Shown: positions 22,124 through 32,401, counted from the first letter of the stretch. The stretch is DNA of 64,000 bases from Negativicutes bacterium (GCA_009929605.1 SAAC01000003.1:1-64000); one strand, 5' to 3'. Numbers and translations are program-made. Notes: generated by a model not told the origin, from the letters alone.

Positions 22124-22185
22124 AAACACTCTCTTTCTTCAATAAAAAACAAATATGTTTTCTATTATAACAAAAGAGAGTGTTT
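22124..22185. repeat. Inverted repeat spanning the BASS promoter and ribosome-binding site
   Basis: A 13-base arm AAACACTCTCTTT at 22124-22136 recurs inverted at 22173-22185, 36 bases apart. One arm overlaps the ribosome-binding site of the transporter, the other lies just upstream of the -10 box, so the upstream arm is outside the transcript. This suits a DNA operator better than an RNA hairpin. Confidence 0.7.
22164..22172 (-). promoter_or_regulatory. Extended -10 promoter of the BASS transporter gene
   Basis: The minus strand reads TGTTATAAT, an extended -10 with consensus TATAAT at 22164-22169. No good -35 is seen. RNA would start near 22157, leaving a leader of about 38 nt. Confidence 0.55.
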
Positions 22186-22221
22186 AATACTATAGACTAT
22201 TAAGTTTTAACCTGTTATAGC

Positions 22222-23691
22222 TTATGCCAATAATAATTTAACATTGTCCAAGCGGTGTAAGCATTTTTCCTTACCGAGCAATGTTACGATATTATTCAAG
22301 TCAGGACCATGCATTTGACCAGTCAATGCAACACGCAATGGCATAAATACAGGTTTACCCTTTAGGGACGTTTCTTTCATTACGGCTTTGATAGATGCTT
22401 TTACGTCTTCTGGAGTTACCGTATCCATAGCTTCTAATTTAGCACGAAATGCAGCAAGTACTGTTGGTACAGTTTCTTCTTTCAATACTTCTTTTAATTC
22501 AGCTTCATGACCTTCTTCAAGGAATACAGCATCACCCATGAACAAGCCAACTTGTTCTTTAATTTGAGCGCCATAGCTAATATGATCACGAACAGTAACG
22601 CATAATAATGTTAACCATTCGATATCTTTTGGAGATAGGCTATCTGGTGCAATACCAACTTCTTTCAAATGTGGTAAACACAATTTGAAGAGTTCTTCAT
22701 CAGATAATTTTTTTATATAGTTAAAGTTAATCCAGTTCAATTTATCAATATCAAACACCGCTGGATTTTTAGCCACACGATCCATGGAGAATTGCTGAAT
22801 CAATTCTTCTTGACTGAACAACTCTTGTTCCCCTTCAGGTGCCCAACCAAGCAATGCTAAGAAGTTTACTAATGCGTCTGGCAAATAACCCAATTGTCTA
22901 TATTGATCCACAGAAGTAGCACCATGACGTTTGGACATTTTTTTGTAGTCTTTACCAAGAATTAAGGAAATATGACCAAATACGGGAATATCCCAACCAA
23001 GAGCTTCATAAATTGCCATTTGCCGTGGAGTATTGGATAAATGTTCTTCCGCACGGATAACATGAGTAATCCCCATAGTGTGATCATCCACGACTACGCC
23101 ATAATTATATACAGGAATGCCGTCAGATTTTACGATAACAAAGTCGCCTACACCATTGGAATCAAAGGATACATGACCACGTACCATATCATCAAAGGCA
23201 TATGTTTTATTCAAAGGTACACGTAAGCGTACAGTTGGTTTGCGACCTTCAGCTTCATATTGAGCCTTTTGCTCAGCAGTTAAATGTTGACAATGACCAT
23301 TGTATTTAGGAGTTTCGCCTTTATCCATTTGGGCTTGGCGTACTTCATCAAGTTCTTCTTGAGAACAATAGCAATAATATGCTTTGTCTTCTGCAATCAA
23401 ACGATCTGTAATTTCTTGATAGATATCAAGACGTTCAGTTTGACGGTATGGACCATTATGACCACCTACATCGATGCCTTCATCCCAATCCATGCCTAAC
23501 CATTTCAACGCAGCTTTGATATTTTCTTCACTTTCACGAGTGGAACGCGCCAAATCAGTATCTTCGATACGAAGAACGAATTGACCTTCCTCTTTACGTG
23601 CCAATAACCAGTTAAATAATGCAGAACGAGCACCACCAATATGGAATGGGCCTGTTGGACTTGGTGCAAAACGAACTTTCATGTTACTCAT
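22222..23691 (-). CDS. gltX: Glutamyl-tRNA synthetase
   Basis: GluRS charges tRNA(Glu); in an organism with GatCAB it may also mischarge tRNA(Gln). The 489-residue class Ib enzyme shows RFAPSPTGPFHIGGARSALFNW (HIGH signature), LRIEDTD, a zinc-type segment YYCYCSQEEL, and KKMSKRHGATSV (KMSKS), with a C-terminal helical anticodon-binding region. GGAGAGG precedes the ATG at 23691 and lies within the end of ispDF. With gatCAB in the same window, Gln-tRNA via Glu-tRNA(Gln) is plausible. Confidence 0.97.
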   Translation of the reverse strand: MSNMKVRFAPSPTGPFHIGGARSALFNWLLARKEEGQFVLRIEDTDLARSTRESEENIKAALKWLGMDWDEGIDVGGHNGPYRQTERLDIYQEITDRLIAEDKAYYCYCSQEELDEVRQAQMDKGETPKYNGHCQHLTAEQKAQYEAEGRKPTVRLRVPLNKTYAFDDMVRGHVSFDSNGVGDFVIVKSDGIPVYNYGVVVDDHTMGITHVIRAEEHLSNTPRQMAIYEALGWDIPVFGHISLILGKDYKKMSKRHGATSVDQYRQLGYLPDALVNFLALLGWAPEGEQELFSQEELIQQFSMDRVAKNPAVFDIDKLNWINFNYIKKLSDEELFKLCLPHLKEVGIAPDSLSPKDIEWLTLLCVTVRDHISYGAQIKEQVGLFMGDAVFLEEGHEAELKEVLKEETVPTVLAAFRAKLEAMDTVTPEDVKASIKAVMKETSLKGKPVFMPLRVALTGQMHGPDLNNIVTLLGKEKCLHRLDNVKLLLA

Positions 23692-23694
23692 AAA

Positions 23695-24867
23695 TTAAAC
23701 CTCTCCTTCATATAAGGTTACCACAGCTTGTGCTGCAATCCCTTCACGGCGTCCGAGGGCGCCAAGCATTTCATTTGTCGTTGCTTTGATGCTGATTCTA
23801 TCAAGTGGAATCTCAAGCACACGTTGTAAATTCGCCTTCATCTCTTCGATGTGGGGCTTTAATTTTGGTGCTTCTGCAATCACCATAACATCTATATTAT
23901 AGGCTTGTAATCCCTGTTCTTTCAACAAGGAATTCACCTTTTCTAGTAAAAGTACACTAGAAATCCCTTTATATTGGTCATCCTCTGGTGGGAAATAGTA
24001 GCCAATATCTCTAAGCCCAGCGGCCCCAAGCATAGCATCCATCAAGGCATGAATTAATACATCGGCATCAGAATGACCATCTGGTCCAATAGGCGATTCA
24101 ATGGTAACGCCACCTAAAATACAAGGGCGTTCCTCTTTAAATCTATGAATATCATATCCAAATCCAACGCGCATTTTATTTGTATCTACTCCTAAATATC
24201 GCTTAGCCACACTCACATCATTCAGCGTGGTAATTTTAATATTCTTATAATCGCCTACCACAATATGAACGGGCTCACCTAAATGTTCCACCAATGACAC
24301 ATCATCAGTGCCCAAGAAATTCGTCGCTTGTGCATGTGCTTGTGCCTTGAGGAACAATTCCTTTTGAAAGCCCTGTGGCGTTTGCATATTGTACAGTTCT
24401 TGACGTTGTAATGTTTCAATGACTACTCCAGTAGCATCTACCCGTTTTACCGTATCCGTAGACGGTACGGCAACGACAGCTGCACCATATAGTTTAGCGC
24501 CATCTGCCACTTTAGTGAAACTATCCGCATCCGCTACAGGACGTGCCCCGTCATGTACCAAAACAATATCACAGTCGGGTGATACATGAGCAAGTCCATT
24601 CACCACAGAATACTGACGTTCCTCACCACCTACAACAATTTGAATAGGACATGGCAGAATCATGGATTGTATATGTTCTTTCATGACCTCTTGTTCACTA
24701 TCTGCCACCACTAGAATTATTTCTTGCAAATTAGGAACACCTGCTACATGTTCCAATGTCCATTGGATAACAGATTTACGTCCTAAGGATACATATACTT
24801 TATTATGCTCTAGTCCCATACGGCGGCCAGCACCGGCCGCTAGGACGATACAACTAATCTTACTCAT
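23695..24867 (-). CDS. ispDF: Bifunctional IspD/IspF enzyme of the MEP isoprenoid pathway
   Basis: The N-terminal half is 2-C-methyl-D-erythritol 4-phosphate cytidylyltransferase (IspD: VLAAGAGRRMG, VLVHDGARP, TPQGFQ). The C-terminal half, from about residue 233 (MRVGFGYDIHRF), is 2-C-methyl-D-erythritol 2,4-cyclodiphosphate synthase (IspF: DGHSDADVLIHALMDAMLGA, IKATTNEMLG). Together they perform two non-consecutive steps to IPP/DMAPP. Separate ispD and ispF genes sit here in Bacillus, so this is a fusion. I start at the ATG at 24867 (GGAGG 5 bases upstream) rather than the GTG two codons earlier. It overlaps the end of the PIN/TRAM gene by 8 bases. Confidence 0.95.
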   Translation of the reverse strand: MSKISCIVLAAGAGRRMGLEHNKVYVSLGRKSVIQWTLEHVAGVPNLQEIILVVADSEQEVMKEHIQSMILPCPIQIVVGGEERQYSVVNGLAHVSPDCDIVLVHDGARPVADADSFTKVADGAKLYGAAVVAVPSTDTVKRVDATGVVIETLQRQELYNMQTPQGFQKELFLKAQAHAQATNFLGTDDVSLVEHLGEPVHIVVGDYKNIKITTLNDVSVAKRYLGVDTNKMRVGFGYDIHRFKEERPCILGGVTIESPIGPDGHSDADVLIHALMDAMLGAAGLRDIGYYFPPEDDQYKGISSVLLLEKVNSLLKEQGLQAYNIDVMVIAEAPKLKPHIEEMKANLQRVLEIPLDRISIKATTNEMLGALGRREGIAAQAVVTLYEGEV

Positions 24868-26023
24868 GTACACCTCCGTCTACACGAGCAAAAATCATAC
24901 GGCCTGCACTTGTTTGTAGAATAGAAGTTACCATAACAGCTACCTCTTGACCTACATATGGTTTGCCATCTTCTACAACAATCATAGTACCATCATCAAG
25001 ATAAGCAACACCTTGATGGATTTCCTTGCCTTCCTTCATGATTTGCACCGTTATCCATTCACCAGCAATTAATGCCGGTTTTAATGCGTTGGTCAGCTCA
25101 TTAAGGTTTAAAATCGTTAATCCTTGTACTTTGCCAACTTTATTTAAATTAAAATCGTTAGTCATTAATTTCCAGTTTTTCTCTAATGCTAAGCGCATCA
25201 ATTTAGAGTCCACTTCATGAATATCATCATAATCGTTATCGACAACAATAATAGGTACATTTTTATCCTCTTGCATTTCATGTAGAATATCAAGACCACG
25301 ACGGCCACGATTTCGCTTCATAGAATCTGCAGAATCAGAAATCAATTGTAATTCTTCTAGTACAAATACAGGAATGATCAAAGGACCATCAATAAATCCA
25401 GTAGATGCTAATTCCTTGATACGACCATCAATAATAACGGAAGTATCTAGCAATTTTGCAGTTTCATCATTGATTTGCTGATTATCTTGTTTTTGTTTGC
25501 TTTCACCAGAACCAAACATTTTAAAGCGACCCGTTTTTTTAGTATCATCCCCATCACGTTGTTTCATATAATTGCCATACATTTCAGGACCCTTGCGAGC
25601 CATTAAACGCAAGCCAATATAGCCAAATATGGCGCTCAAAATGATAGGAATATACGGCCCCACAATAGGAATCTGATTAAAGGCAACACCAATAAGATTA
25701 GCAATAATAAGTCCAAATAATAAACCGATAGTGCCTGCCACTAATTCTTGATTCGGAACACGTGTTAATAACCGCTCCAACTGACGAGAAATAATTAAAC
25801 CTTGGTTCAAAATGAATGACGAAATGAAATAGCCAATAGCCGCACCCACGAGACTGCCTGCCACAAGAACTGCTATTTTAATAGCTGTTAATGTTAAACC
25901 ACTGGAATTCAGGAATTTTGCATCTATATAGGGATCAAGTAAAGGCATCGCCCCATCGATTCCCATATAGCTGGCCACCCCTGCCAAGAGAGCAATCACA
26001 TAACGCAATATATTGTAAATCAT
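24860..26023 (-). CDS. Membrane-anchored PIN/TRAM domain protein (YacL family)
   Basis: YacL-type proteins couple a membrane anchor to a PIN nuclease-like domain and a TRAM RNA-binding domain; their cellular role is poorly known. The 387 residues begin with four predicted membrane helices (about 5-25, 42-68, 95-115, 120-142), then a charged linker. The PIN domain follows (LLDTSVIIDGRIKELASTGFIDG, VLEELQLISDSAD, RGRRGLDILHEMQ, LMTNDFNLNKVGKVQGL), which keeps the acidic residues expected for metal binding. The TRAM segment is at the end (GVAYLDDGTMIVVEDG). It lies between radA and ispDF, as yacL does in Bacillus, but without the disA gene. AGGAGG precedes the ATG. Confidence 0.9.
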   Translation of the reverse strand: MIYNILRYVIALLAGVASYMGIDGAMPLLDPYIDAKFLNSSGLTLTAIKIAVLVAGSLVGAAIGYFISSFILNQGLIISRQLERLLTRVPNQELVAGTIGLLFGLIIANLIGVAFNQIPIVGPYIPIILSAIFGYIGLRLMARKGPEMYGNYMKQRDGDDTKKTGRFKMFGSGESKQKQDNQQINDETAKLLDTSVIIDGRIKELASTGFIDGPLIIPVFVLEELQLISDSADSMKRNRGRRGLDILHEMQEDKNVPIIVVDNDYDDIHEVDSKLMRLALEKNWKLMTNDFNLNKVGKVQGLTILNLNELTNALKPALIAGEWITVQIMKEGKEIHQGVAYLDDGTMIVVEDGKPYVGQEVAVMVTSILQTSAGRMIFARVDGGVHE

Positions 26024-26200
26024 AATGTCACCTCCTTTTTAGAAAATATAAAAACTATACATATTGTATTCCATACTGATGATAACAATATGAATAAAAA
26101 AAACTATAATAGATATACTACTAAATATTCATGTATTAGCCGTCATATATATCACTAACGACAAAGAATAGAAAAATTCTATAGCATAAATTGTGATTCT

Positions 26201-27577
26201 TTAATTAAATGCCAGTTGCATAGCCTCTTGAATCGTTTTTACCCCACGAATTTGAAGTTCACTATTTTTTGTTTTTACTTGACGTAAATTTCCATCAGGA
26301 ATAACAAATTTCGTAAAGCCTAATTTTTTAGCTTCACTAATCCGTTGTTCGATACGTGGAATACTTCGCACATTACCAGTGAGTCCCACTTCCCCAAGAA
26401 TAACCATATCGGCAGGCACCACACGATTTTTCAAATTAGAAACGATGGCTACCGCCATGGATAAATCACAAGCTGGCTCATTCACCTTGAGGCCGCCGAT
26501 GACATTTACATACACATCCTTATTGCCCAATGTAAAACCACAACGTTTTTCAAGTACTGCCAACAAAACTATAAGACGATTCAAATCATATCCTATGGAT
26601 GTACGGCGTGGCATACCAAAGGCTGTGGGTGTGACAAGACTCTGTACTTCTACAAGTATAGGGCGCACCCCTTCTAAATAAATCATGACAGCACTGCCGC
26701 TTTCTTCATCAGAACGTTCAGCTAATAGTGCTTCCGATGGATTTTCAAGTTCCCCTAGGCCTTCTTCCTCCATGGCAAAAATACCTGTTTCCGACGTAGA
26801 TCCAAAACGATTCTTGATAGCACGTAAGATACGGAATTGGTAGGATCGTTCCCCCTCAAAATAGAGTACCACATCCACCATATGCTCTAGCATTCTTGGT
26901 CCAGCAATATTACCTTCCTTCGTCACATGACCGATGATGATAATAGAGATATTTTGCTCCTTTGCAAACCGTAATAAACGAGCTGTACATTCACGTACTT
27001 GGCTAACGCTACCTGGCGCCGCCTCAATATCTCCAGTATACATGGTCTGAATAGAATCTATCACTAGTAATGATGGTTTATTTGCCAGTGCTTCTTCCAA
27101 TACATGATCCAAATCCGTATCAGCTAATACATGTAAATTCGCACTATTAATACTCAAGCGTTCCGCTCTAAGTTTTAATTGTAATTGTGATTCTTCACCA
27201 GACGCATAAAGTACGATACCCACATCTTCGGCTACTTGTTTAGATACTTGCAATAGCAATGTAGATTTACCAATACCAGGATCGCCACCGAGGAGCATTA
27301 ATGAACCTGGCACAATGCCACCACCCAAGACGCGGTCAATTTCCTTATACCCCGATGGAATGCGTGCAATATTGGACACTTCAATATCTGGCAGGGCCAC
27401 TGGTTTCATCACGTTTTGGCCTACACCACGATTTGTAGGTGTACGGCTATGCTTTGTTCCCTTGATGACTTCTTCTACTAGAGAGTTCCACTCCCCACAT
27501 TGTGGGCAACGGCCCATCCATTTAGAGGATTCTGCACCGCAGTTATTACAGAAAAATGTTGTCTTAACCTTCGCCAT
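26201..27577 (-). CDS. radA: DNA repair protein RadA (Sms)
   Basis: RadA is a RecA-like, DnaB-related ATPase that drives branch migration in recombination. The 458-residue protein has an N-terminal four-Cys zinc finger (FFCNNCG and CPQCGEWNS), Walker A GGDPGIGKSTLLLQ, the RadA motif KNRFGSTSETG, and a C-terminal Lon-like domain (GGLKVNEPACDLSMAVAIVSNL). I choose the ATG at 27577, which has a strong AAAGGAGG; the longer frame to 27619 runs back through the preceding hairpin. The downstream neighbour is the PIN/TRAM gene, not disA. Confidence 0.96.
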   Translation of the reverse strand: MAKVKTTFFCNNCGAESSKWMGRCPQCGEWNSLVEEVIKGTKHSRTPTNRGVGQNVMKPVALPDIEVSNIARIPSGYKEIDRVLGGGIVPGSLMLLGGDPGIGKSTLLLQVSKQVAEDVGIVLYASGEESQLQLKLRAERLSINSANLHVLADTDLDHVLEEALANKPSLLVIDSIQTMYTGDIEAAPGSVSQVRECTARLLRFAKEQNISIIIIGHVTKEGNIAGPRMLEHMVDVVLYFEGERSYQFRILRAIKNRFGSTSETGIFAMEEEGLGELENPSEALLAERSDEESGSAVMIYLEGVRPILVEVQSLVTPTAFGMPRRTSIGYDLNRLIVLLAVLEKRCGFTLGNKDVYVNVIGGLKVNEPACDLSMAVAIVSNLKNRVVPADMVILGEVGLTGNVRSIPRIEQRISEAKKLGFTKFVIPDGNLRQVKTKNSELQIRGVKTIQEAMQLAFN

Positions 27578-27600
27578 ATATCCTCCTTTATCAAATAATA

Positions 27601-27637
27601 ATAAAAGGTCATGAACCAATCATTCATGACCTTTTAT
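27601..27637 (-). terminator. Terminator-like hairpin after clpC
   Basis: A 14-base perfect stem (ATAAAAGGTCATGA with TCATGACCTTTTAT) and a 9-base loop lies about 100 bases past the clpC stop and just upstream of radA. The minus-strand tail TATTATTATTTG is only partly T-rich, so termination may be incomplete. Confidence 0.65.
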
Positions 27638-27736
27638 TTGCATAATTGTTCTACAGTTCGGTCAACTATTGTTATCTAATAGTATACCATTTTTTGAGAC
27701 ATATTTTTATTGTGAAAGTGAATTTATCACTAATTT

Positions 27737-30187
27737 TTATGCAGAAACTGTAATTTCTCCATCTGTTGCATCAACTTTAATTGTCTGACCTTCTTTAACA
27801 CCTCCTTGGAGTATTAAATCAGAAACCGGATCTTCAATGAGTCGTTGAATAGCACGTTTCAATGGACGAGCACCGTAAGCAAAGTCAGAACCTTCTTTTA
27901 CAAGTACATCCATAGCGCTGTCAGAAATAGTCAATTCGAGGTCCATAGTACCTAAACGTTTTGTTACATCCTTCATCAAGATATGTACAATTTGTTTTAA
28001 ATCAGTGCTTGTTAATGGATGGAATACAATCATTTCATCAATACGATTCAAGAATTCTGGTCTAAAGTGACGTTTTACAGCATCTAAAGCAGCTTTTTTA
28101 GCTTCTTTAAATTGTTGTTCTTCTGTATTTTCTACAGTTGCATCAGTTTTCTTGCTGGAGATAAAACCAAGAGCTGCATTATCAGTCTTCAATTGTTTGG
28201 AGCCTAGGTTGCTTGTCATGATGATGACTGTATTTCTAAAGTCTACTGTACGACCTTGGCTGTCTGTTAAGCGACCATCATCTAACACTTGAAGCAAGAT
28301 ATTAAAGAAATCAGCATGTGCTTTTTCTACTTCATCAAGCAAGATAACGCTATATGGTTTACGACGTACTGCATCTGTTAATTGACCACCTTCTTCGTAC
28401 CCAACGTATCCTGGAGGCGCTCCGACTAGACGAGATACAGTATGTTTTTCCATATATTCAGACATATCAAGGCGAATCATAGCATTTTCATCACCAAATA
28501 AGGAGCTTGCTAATGCTCTTGCCAATTCAGTTTTACCAACCCCTGTAGGGCCTAGGAATAAGAACGAACCAATTGGACGTTTTGGATCCTTTAAACCGGC
28601 CCGGGCGCGACGAACGGCTTTTGCCACAGCAATAACTGCATCGTTTTGACCAACTACACGTTTATGAAGTTCATCTTCCAAGTGCAATAATGTTTCCGAT
28701 TCTTCTTCTGCAATTTTGGCTACTGGAATACCAGTCCATTGGGATACTACGTCTGCAATATCATCATCTGTAACAACGAGTTGTTCATCAGATTTTTCTT
28801 TAGCCGATGCTTTTTTATCTTCAATTTCTTTTGTTACTGATTTTTCTTCATCACGAAGTTTAGCAGCTTGTTCAAAGTCTTGTGATGTAATGGCTGCTTC
28901 TTTTTCTTTTTGAATATTCGCTAAACGATCTTCCAATGCCTTCACATCAGGTGTAGCAGAAAATACTTTCATACGAACTTTAGAGGCCGCCTCATCCATA
29001 ACGTCGATAGCTTTATCTGGGAGGAATCGATCCGTAATGTAGCGACTAGATAATGTTACAGCCGCTTTCAAGGCTTCATCAGTAATTTTAGCTTTATGGA
29101 ACGCTTCGTAACGGTCACGTAAGCCTTCCAAAATGCTCAATGCATCCTCTTCGGTAGGTTCCCCTACTTGTACTGGTTGGAAACGACGTTCTAAGGCAGC
29201 ATCTTTTTCGATGTGTTTCTTATATTCATCCAATGTAGTGGCACCAATAACTTGGAATGTGCCACGAGCTAATGCTGGTTTCAAGATATTAGCAGCATCC
29301 ATAGCACCTTCAGAGGCACCAGCCCCAACCAATGTGTGGATTTCATCAATGAAAATAATCATATCATCATGTTTTTGTACTTCATCGATGGCTTTTTTCA
29401 AACGTTCTTCAAATTCACCACGGTATTTAGCGCCTGCCAGCATGGCACTGATACTCAAGGAAATAATTCGTTTGTTACGTAAAATTTCTGGTACATTACC
29501 AGTGACAATACGTTGTGCAAGGCCCTCAGCGATGGCTGTTTTACCAACACCAGGTTCACCAATTAATACTGGGTTATTTTTAGTACGACGGCTCAAGATT
29601 TGGATAACACGTGTAATTTCGGTGTCACGGCCAATGACTGGATCAATCTTGCCTTGTTTAGCAGATTCATTCAAATCAGTGGCAAAATCAGCTAAGTCAC
29701 CTAAATTGCTATTACTAGATTGTCCTTCTTGTCCACACCCTGATTGTGCTTGTTGATTACCGCCCAAACTATTGCGTATAGCATTCACTACATCGTCACG
29801 ACGTACATTTAAATCTTGCAATATAGCTACGGCTACGCCGCCACCATCACTTAATAGGCCAAGTAAAATGTGTTCTGTACCTACGTAATTGTGTTGCATA
29901 CGGTTAGCACTTTCAATAGCTAGTTCCAATACGCGTTTGACACGTGGTGTCATATATATTGTGGAACCACTGTGATTACCTTTACCCACTTGTTCCACTA
30001 CATCGGATTCTACATCCTCTGCAGTAACGCCAAGTTCATATAAAGCCTTCGCAGCTACGCCTTGTTTTTCTTTCAACAGGCCAATCAATACATGTTCTGT
30101 ACCCACATAATCATGACCTAATTCACGAGCTGCTTGCTCTGCTAAAGATAATACACGTTGTGCTCCATCTGTAAATCGTTGCATCAT
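27737..30187 (-). CDS. clpC: ATP-dependent Clp protease ATP-binding subunit ClpC
   Basis: ClpC is the Hsp100 unfoldase that feeds ClpP, including proteins marked by McsB phosphoarginine. The 816-residue protein has two N-terminal Clp repeats ([16 protein letters not shown] and [16 protein letters not shown]), AAA+ domain 1 (Walker [16 protein letters not shown]), a middle domain with a UVR-like segment ([15 protein letters not shown]), AAA+ domain 2 ([15 protein letters not shown]) and a ClpP-loop region. It is the last gene of ctsR-mcsA-mcsB-clpC. AGGTGA precedes the first of two adjacent ATGs. Expression should be controlled by CtsR. Confidence 0.97.
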   Translation of the reverse strand: MMQRFTDGAQRVLSLAEQAARELGHDYVGTEHVLIGLLKEKQGVAAKALYELGVTAEDVESDVVEQVGKGNHSGSTIYMTPRVKRVLELAIESANRMQHNYVGTEHILLGLLSDGGGVAVAILQDLNVRRDDVVNAIRNSLGGNQQAQSGCGQEGQSSNSNLGDLADFATDLNESAKQGKIDPVIGRDTEITRVIQILSRRTKNNPVLIGEPGVGKTAIAEGLAQRIVTGNVPEILRNKRIISLSISAMLAGAKYRGEFEERLKKAIDEVQKHDDMIIFIDEIHTLVGAGASEGAMDAANILKPALARGTFQVIGATTLDEYKKHIEKDAALERRFQPVQVGEPTEEDALSILEGLRDRYEAFHKAKITDEALKAAVTLSSRYITDRFLPDKAIDVMDEAASKVRMKVFSATPDVKALEDRLANIQKEKEAAITSQDFEQAAKLRDEEKSVTKEIEDKKASAKEKSDEQLVVTDDDIADVVSQWTGIPVAKIAEEESETLLHLEDELHKRVVGQNDAVIAVAKAVRRARAGLKDPKRPIGSFLFLGPTGVGKTELARALASSLFGDENAMIRLDMSEYMEKHTVSRLVGAPPGYVGYEEGGQLTDAVRRKPYSVILLDEVEKAHADFFNILLQVLDDGRLTDSQGRTVDFRNTVIIMTSNLGSKQLKTDNAALGFISSKKTDATVENTEEQQFKEAKKAALDAVKRHFRPEFLNRIDEMIVFHPLTSTDLKQIVHILMKDVTKRLGTMDLELTISDSAMDVLVKEGSDFAYGARPLKRAIQRLIEDPVSDLILQGGVKEGQTIKVDATDGEITVSA

Positions 30188-30262
30188 AAAACTTCACCTC
30201 AATTTCTCTCTATGATTGCTTTCATTTATTGTTGTTCTAATCTATGTAAACGTCTAAACTCA

Positions 30263-31318
30263 CTAGTCAAGTTTTTGACGGATAATTTTAGCGCGATAAC
30301 TATCACGCTCACTACTAGTCATGGTATCTTTTTCGGCATATTTGCTAAGGAAGTTTGGTCGTGTTATCGCCACGAGCTCATTAAATACATCGGATTTCCA
30401 TGTTGGAAGAATTCCCATATCCATTCCCAATTGAGCATCACTCAATAATGACAAGGCTTCTTGGCCACTAATACGACGTGCATATTTTAGCACACCATAG
30501 GATCGCCACAATCTATCTTCAAAGGCCTCTACATCACCTTGTTGTAATGCAGTACGGCATTTTTGCTCTTCTGCTACAATGCCTTCTACAATTTTTTGTA
30601 ATTGTTCAATAGTTTCATCTTCACTTGCACCCAATGTACGTTGGTTAGATACTTGGAAAATATGGCCTAAAGCTTCAGAACCTTCACCATATAAACCTCG
30701 TACTGAATACCCTAATTGGATGATGCTGCGAATTAAACGATTGATTTTTTCAGTCATTGCCAATGCTGGCAAATGTAACATTACGGAAGCCCGCATCCCT
30801 GTCCCTACATTGGTAGGACAAGCGGTTAAATAACCATATGTTTCATGGAATGCATAACTATGTTTAGCCTCGATGGCATCATCGATGACGATGGCATGTT
30901 CATAGGCCTTACGAAGGTTTAAGCCAGCCTCCATAGTTTGGATGCGTAAATGATCTTCTTCGTTAACCATGATGGCTACGGAACCATCCGCGGATACAAT
31001 CAATCCGCGATATGGTAATTTTTCTGCTAATGCTGGGCTGATTAGATGTTTTTCAACTAATGCCGCACGTTCTACATCAGACAATTTATCTAACGAAATA
31101 TTGGAGAACTCTTTAGAATCAGCCTGGCGTAAGGTGGATAATAGGCCTTTACCAATAGCATCAACCTTTTTCAAAGATTCCTCATCATTTCGGTTGGTAA
31201 ACAATATATCTTTAAAATTTCTAGCTAAACGAATGCGGCTTGAAATTACAATATGTTCTTTATCATTTGTATCCTTCAACCACTCACTAAGAGGGGCGTC
31301 TAAAATTCTATCTAACAT
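30263..31318 (-). CDS. mcsB: Protein arginine kinase McsB
   Basis: McsB phosphorylates arginines in CtsR and in damaged proteins, marking them for ClpCP. The 351-residue protein has the phosphagen-kinase catalytic fold: IVISSRIRLARNF (nucleotide binding), a phosphoarginine-pocket region, CPTNVGTGMRASVMLHLPAL, and a C-terminal extension. The start is the ATG at 31318, with GGAGG 8 bases upstream; a GTG three codons earlier sits too close to that site. It lies 13 bases after mcsA, whose product activates it. Confidence 0.96.
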   Translation of the reverse strand: MLDRILDAPLSEWLKDTNDKEHIVISSRIRLARNFKDILFTNRNDEESLKKVDAIGKGLLSTLRQADSKEFSNISLDKLSDVERAALVEKHLISPALAEKLPYRGLIVSADGSVAIMVNEEDHLRIQTMEAGLNLRKAYEHAIVIDDAIEAKHSYAFHETYGYLTACPTNVGTGMRASVMLHLPALAMTEKINRLIRSIIQLGYSVRGLYGEGSEALGHIFQVSNQRTLGASEDETIEQLQKIVEGIVAEEQKCRTALQQGDVEAFEDRLWRSYGVLKYARRISGQEALSLLSDAQLGMDMGILPTWKSDVFNELVAITRPNFLSKYAEKDTMTSSERDSYRAKIIRQKLD

Positions 31319-31331
31319 CACAGCCACCTCC

Positions 31332-31871
31332 TTATTCAGCGCTAGGATGTACAGTTTCTTCTAATGTTTTAATTTTATCTCTGAGCTGTACAGCTTGTTC
31401 AAAATCTTCCACTTTGATGGCTTCATCTAATTGGTGGCGTAATCGTTTAATTTCCTGCTTTGCTCTAAATACATCATTACCACGACTTGGAACACGACCA
31501 TTATATTCTAATGTACCCTGAATCCGTTGTAATAATGGTTGTATTTCTTTACTGAAAGTATCGTAACATTGATCACAACCAAATTTACCTGTGCGATTAA
31601 ATGTATCGTAGCTTATGCCACAATGTGGACAAGTTCTTCGCTCTCTAGATTGTAATAAACTGTCTGGATACACCATATTTTGGAAGAAATCATTAGTAAA
31701 GAAGTTATTGTCCCACATATCGTTGGCAAAGGAACTAAATGGTGAGAACTTACCTGCCTTTTGTAATTTGTTGGCACAATCAGCACATAGATGCTGTTCT
31801 GTCTTTTGATTATTAACGATGCTTGTCATATGCATCGTTGCTTCATTATGTTTACAGTGATCACATAACAT
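31332..31871 (-). CDS. mcsA: Activator of protein arginine kinase McsA
   Basis: McsA binds zinc and stimulates McsB, linking metal or redox stress to CtsR release. The 179-residue protein has two treble-clef style zinc sites (CDHCKHNEA with HLCADCANK, and CPHCGISY with FGCDQCYDTF) and a C-terminal UVR motif (KVEDFEQAVQLRDKIKTLEE). It follows ctsR by 6 bases in the conserved operon. All eight cysteines expected for the two sites are present. Confidence 0.95.
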   Translation of the reverse strand: MLCDHCKHNEATMHMTSIVNNQKTEQHLCADCANKLQKAGKFSPFSSFANDMWDNNFFTNDFFQNMVYPDSLLQSRERRTCPHCGISYDTFNRTGKFGCDQCYDTFSKEIQPLLQRIQGTLEYNGRVPSRGNDVFRAKQEIKRLRHQLDEAIKVEDFEQAVQLRDKIKTLEETVHPSAE

Positions 31872-31877
31872 AGTTCA

Positions 31878-32360
31878 TCACTCCTTCTTTAAGATATCAA
31901 TCATGGATGCATATAGATTTCGGATTACTTCATTACGATCATCCATATCAACATAATCGATAATAGAAGCAAAGAAATTATGCATTAGTTGTGCTTCACG
32001 TCTTGTAATTTTATCTTGTTGCAACAATTGGAATAATGATTGGTCCACATCTCGTAAATCAATCAATCTTTCACTATCATCAGGTGTTTGATAAATATGA
32101 TAAGGTGAAATCACCACTGGCAAATACCCAGAGGATGTAGGTGTTAATTTACTAATGCGAATATAACCACCAAGACCACGTCTAGATTCTACATCAAACC
32201 CACGATCATTAGAAAAACGAGTACTCAATACATAACTAATTTGAGATGGTGCACAATTTAATTCATCGGCTAACTCATTTCGTTTTAAGATGATGCGCTC
32301 TTGTTCTTCTTTCATTTTTTCTAATATAAACTTTTCTATTTTATCAGCTATAATACTCAT
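31878..32360 (-). CDS. ctsR: Transcriptional repressor CtsR
   Basis: CtsR is the dimeric heat-sensing repressor of clp and sometimes groE genes; McsB phosphorylation and heat release it from DNA. The 160-residue protein has an N-terminal winged helix-turn-helix (RNELADELNCAPSQISYVLSTRF) followed by the family hallmark ESRRGLGGYIRI, whose glycine-rich wing is the heat sensor, and a C-terminal four-helix domain. I start at the ATG at 32360 with GAGGTG upstream. It heads the ctsR-mcsA-mcsB-clpC operon with a consensus promoter that carries GTCAAA heptads, so it should repress itself. Confidence 0.96.
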   Translation of the reverse strand: MSIIADKIEKFILEKMKEEQERIILKRNELADELNCAPSQISYVLSTRFSNDRGFDVESRRGLGGYIRISKLTPTSSGYLPVVISPYHIYQTPDDSERLIDLRDVDQSLFQLLQQDKITRREAQLMHNFFASIIDYVDMDDRNEVIRNLYASMIDILKKE

Positions 32361-32401
32361 ATAAATCACCTCTTTGTCTTTTTGTCCTTTATTATGATTA
32401 C

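Noticed and set aside
29133-29756. 207-residue plus-strand frame opposite clpC
   Set aside because: It is a mirror of the clpC coding sequence with no ribosome-binding site and no recognisable domain.
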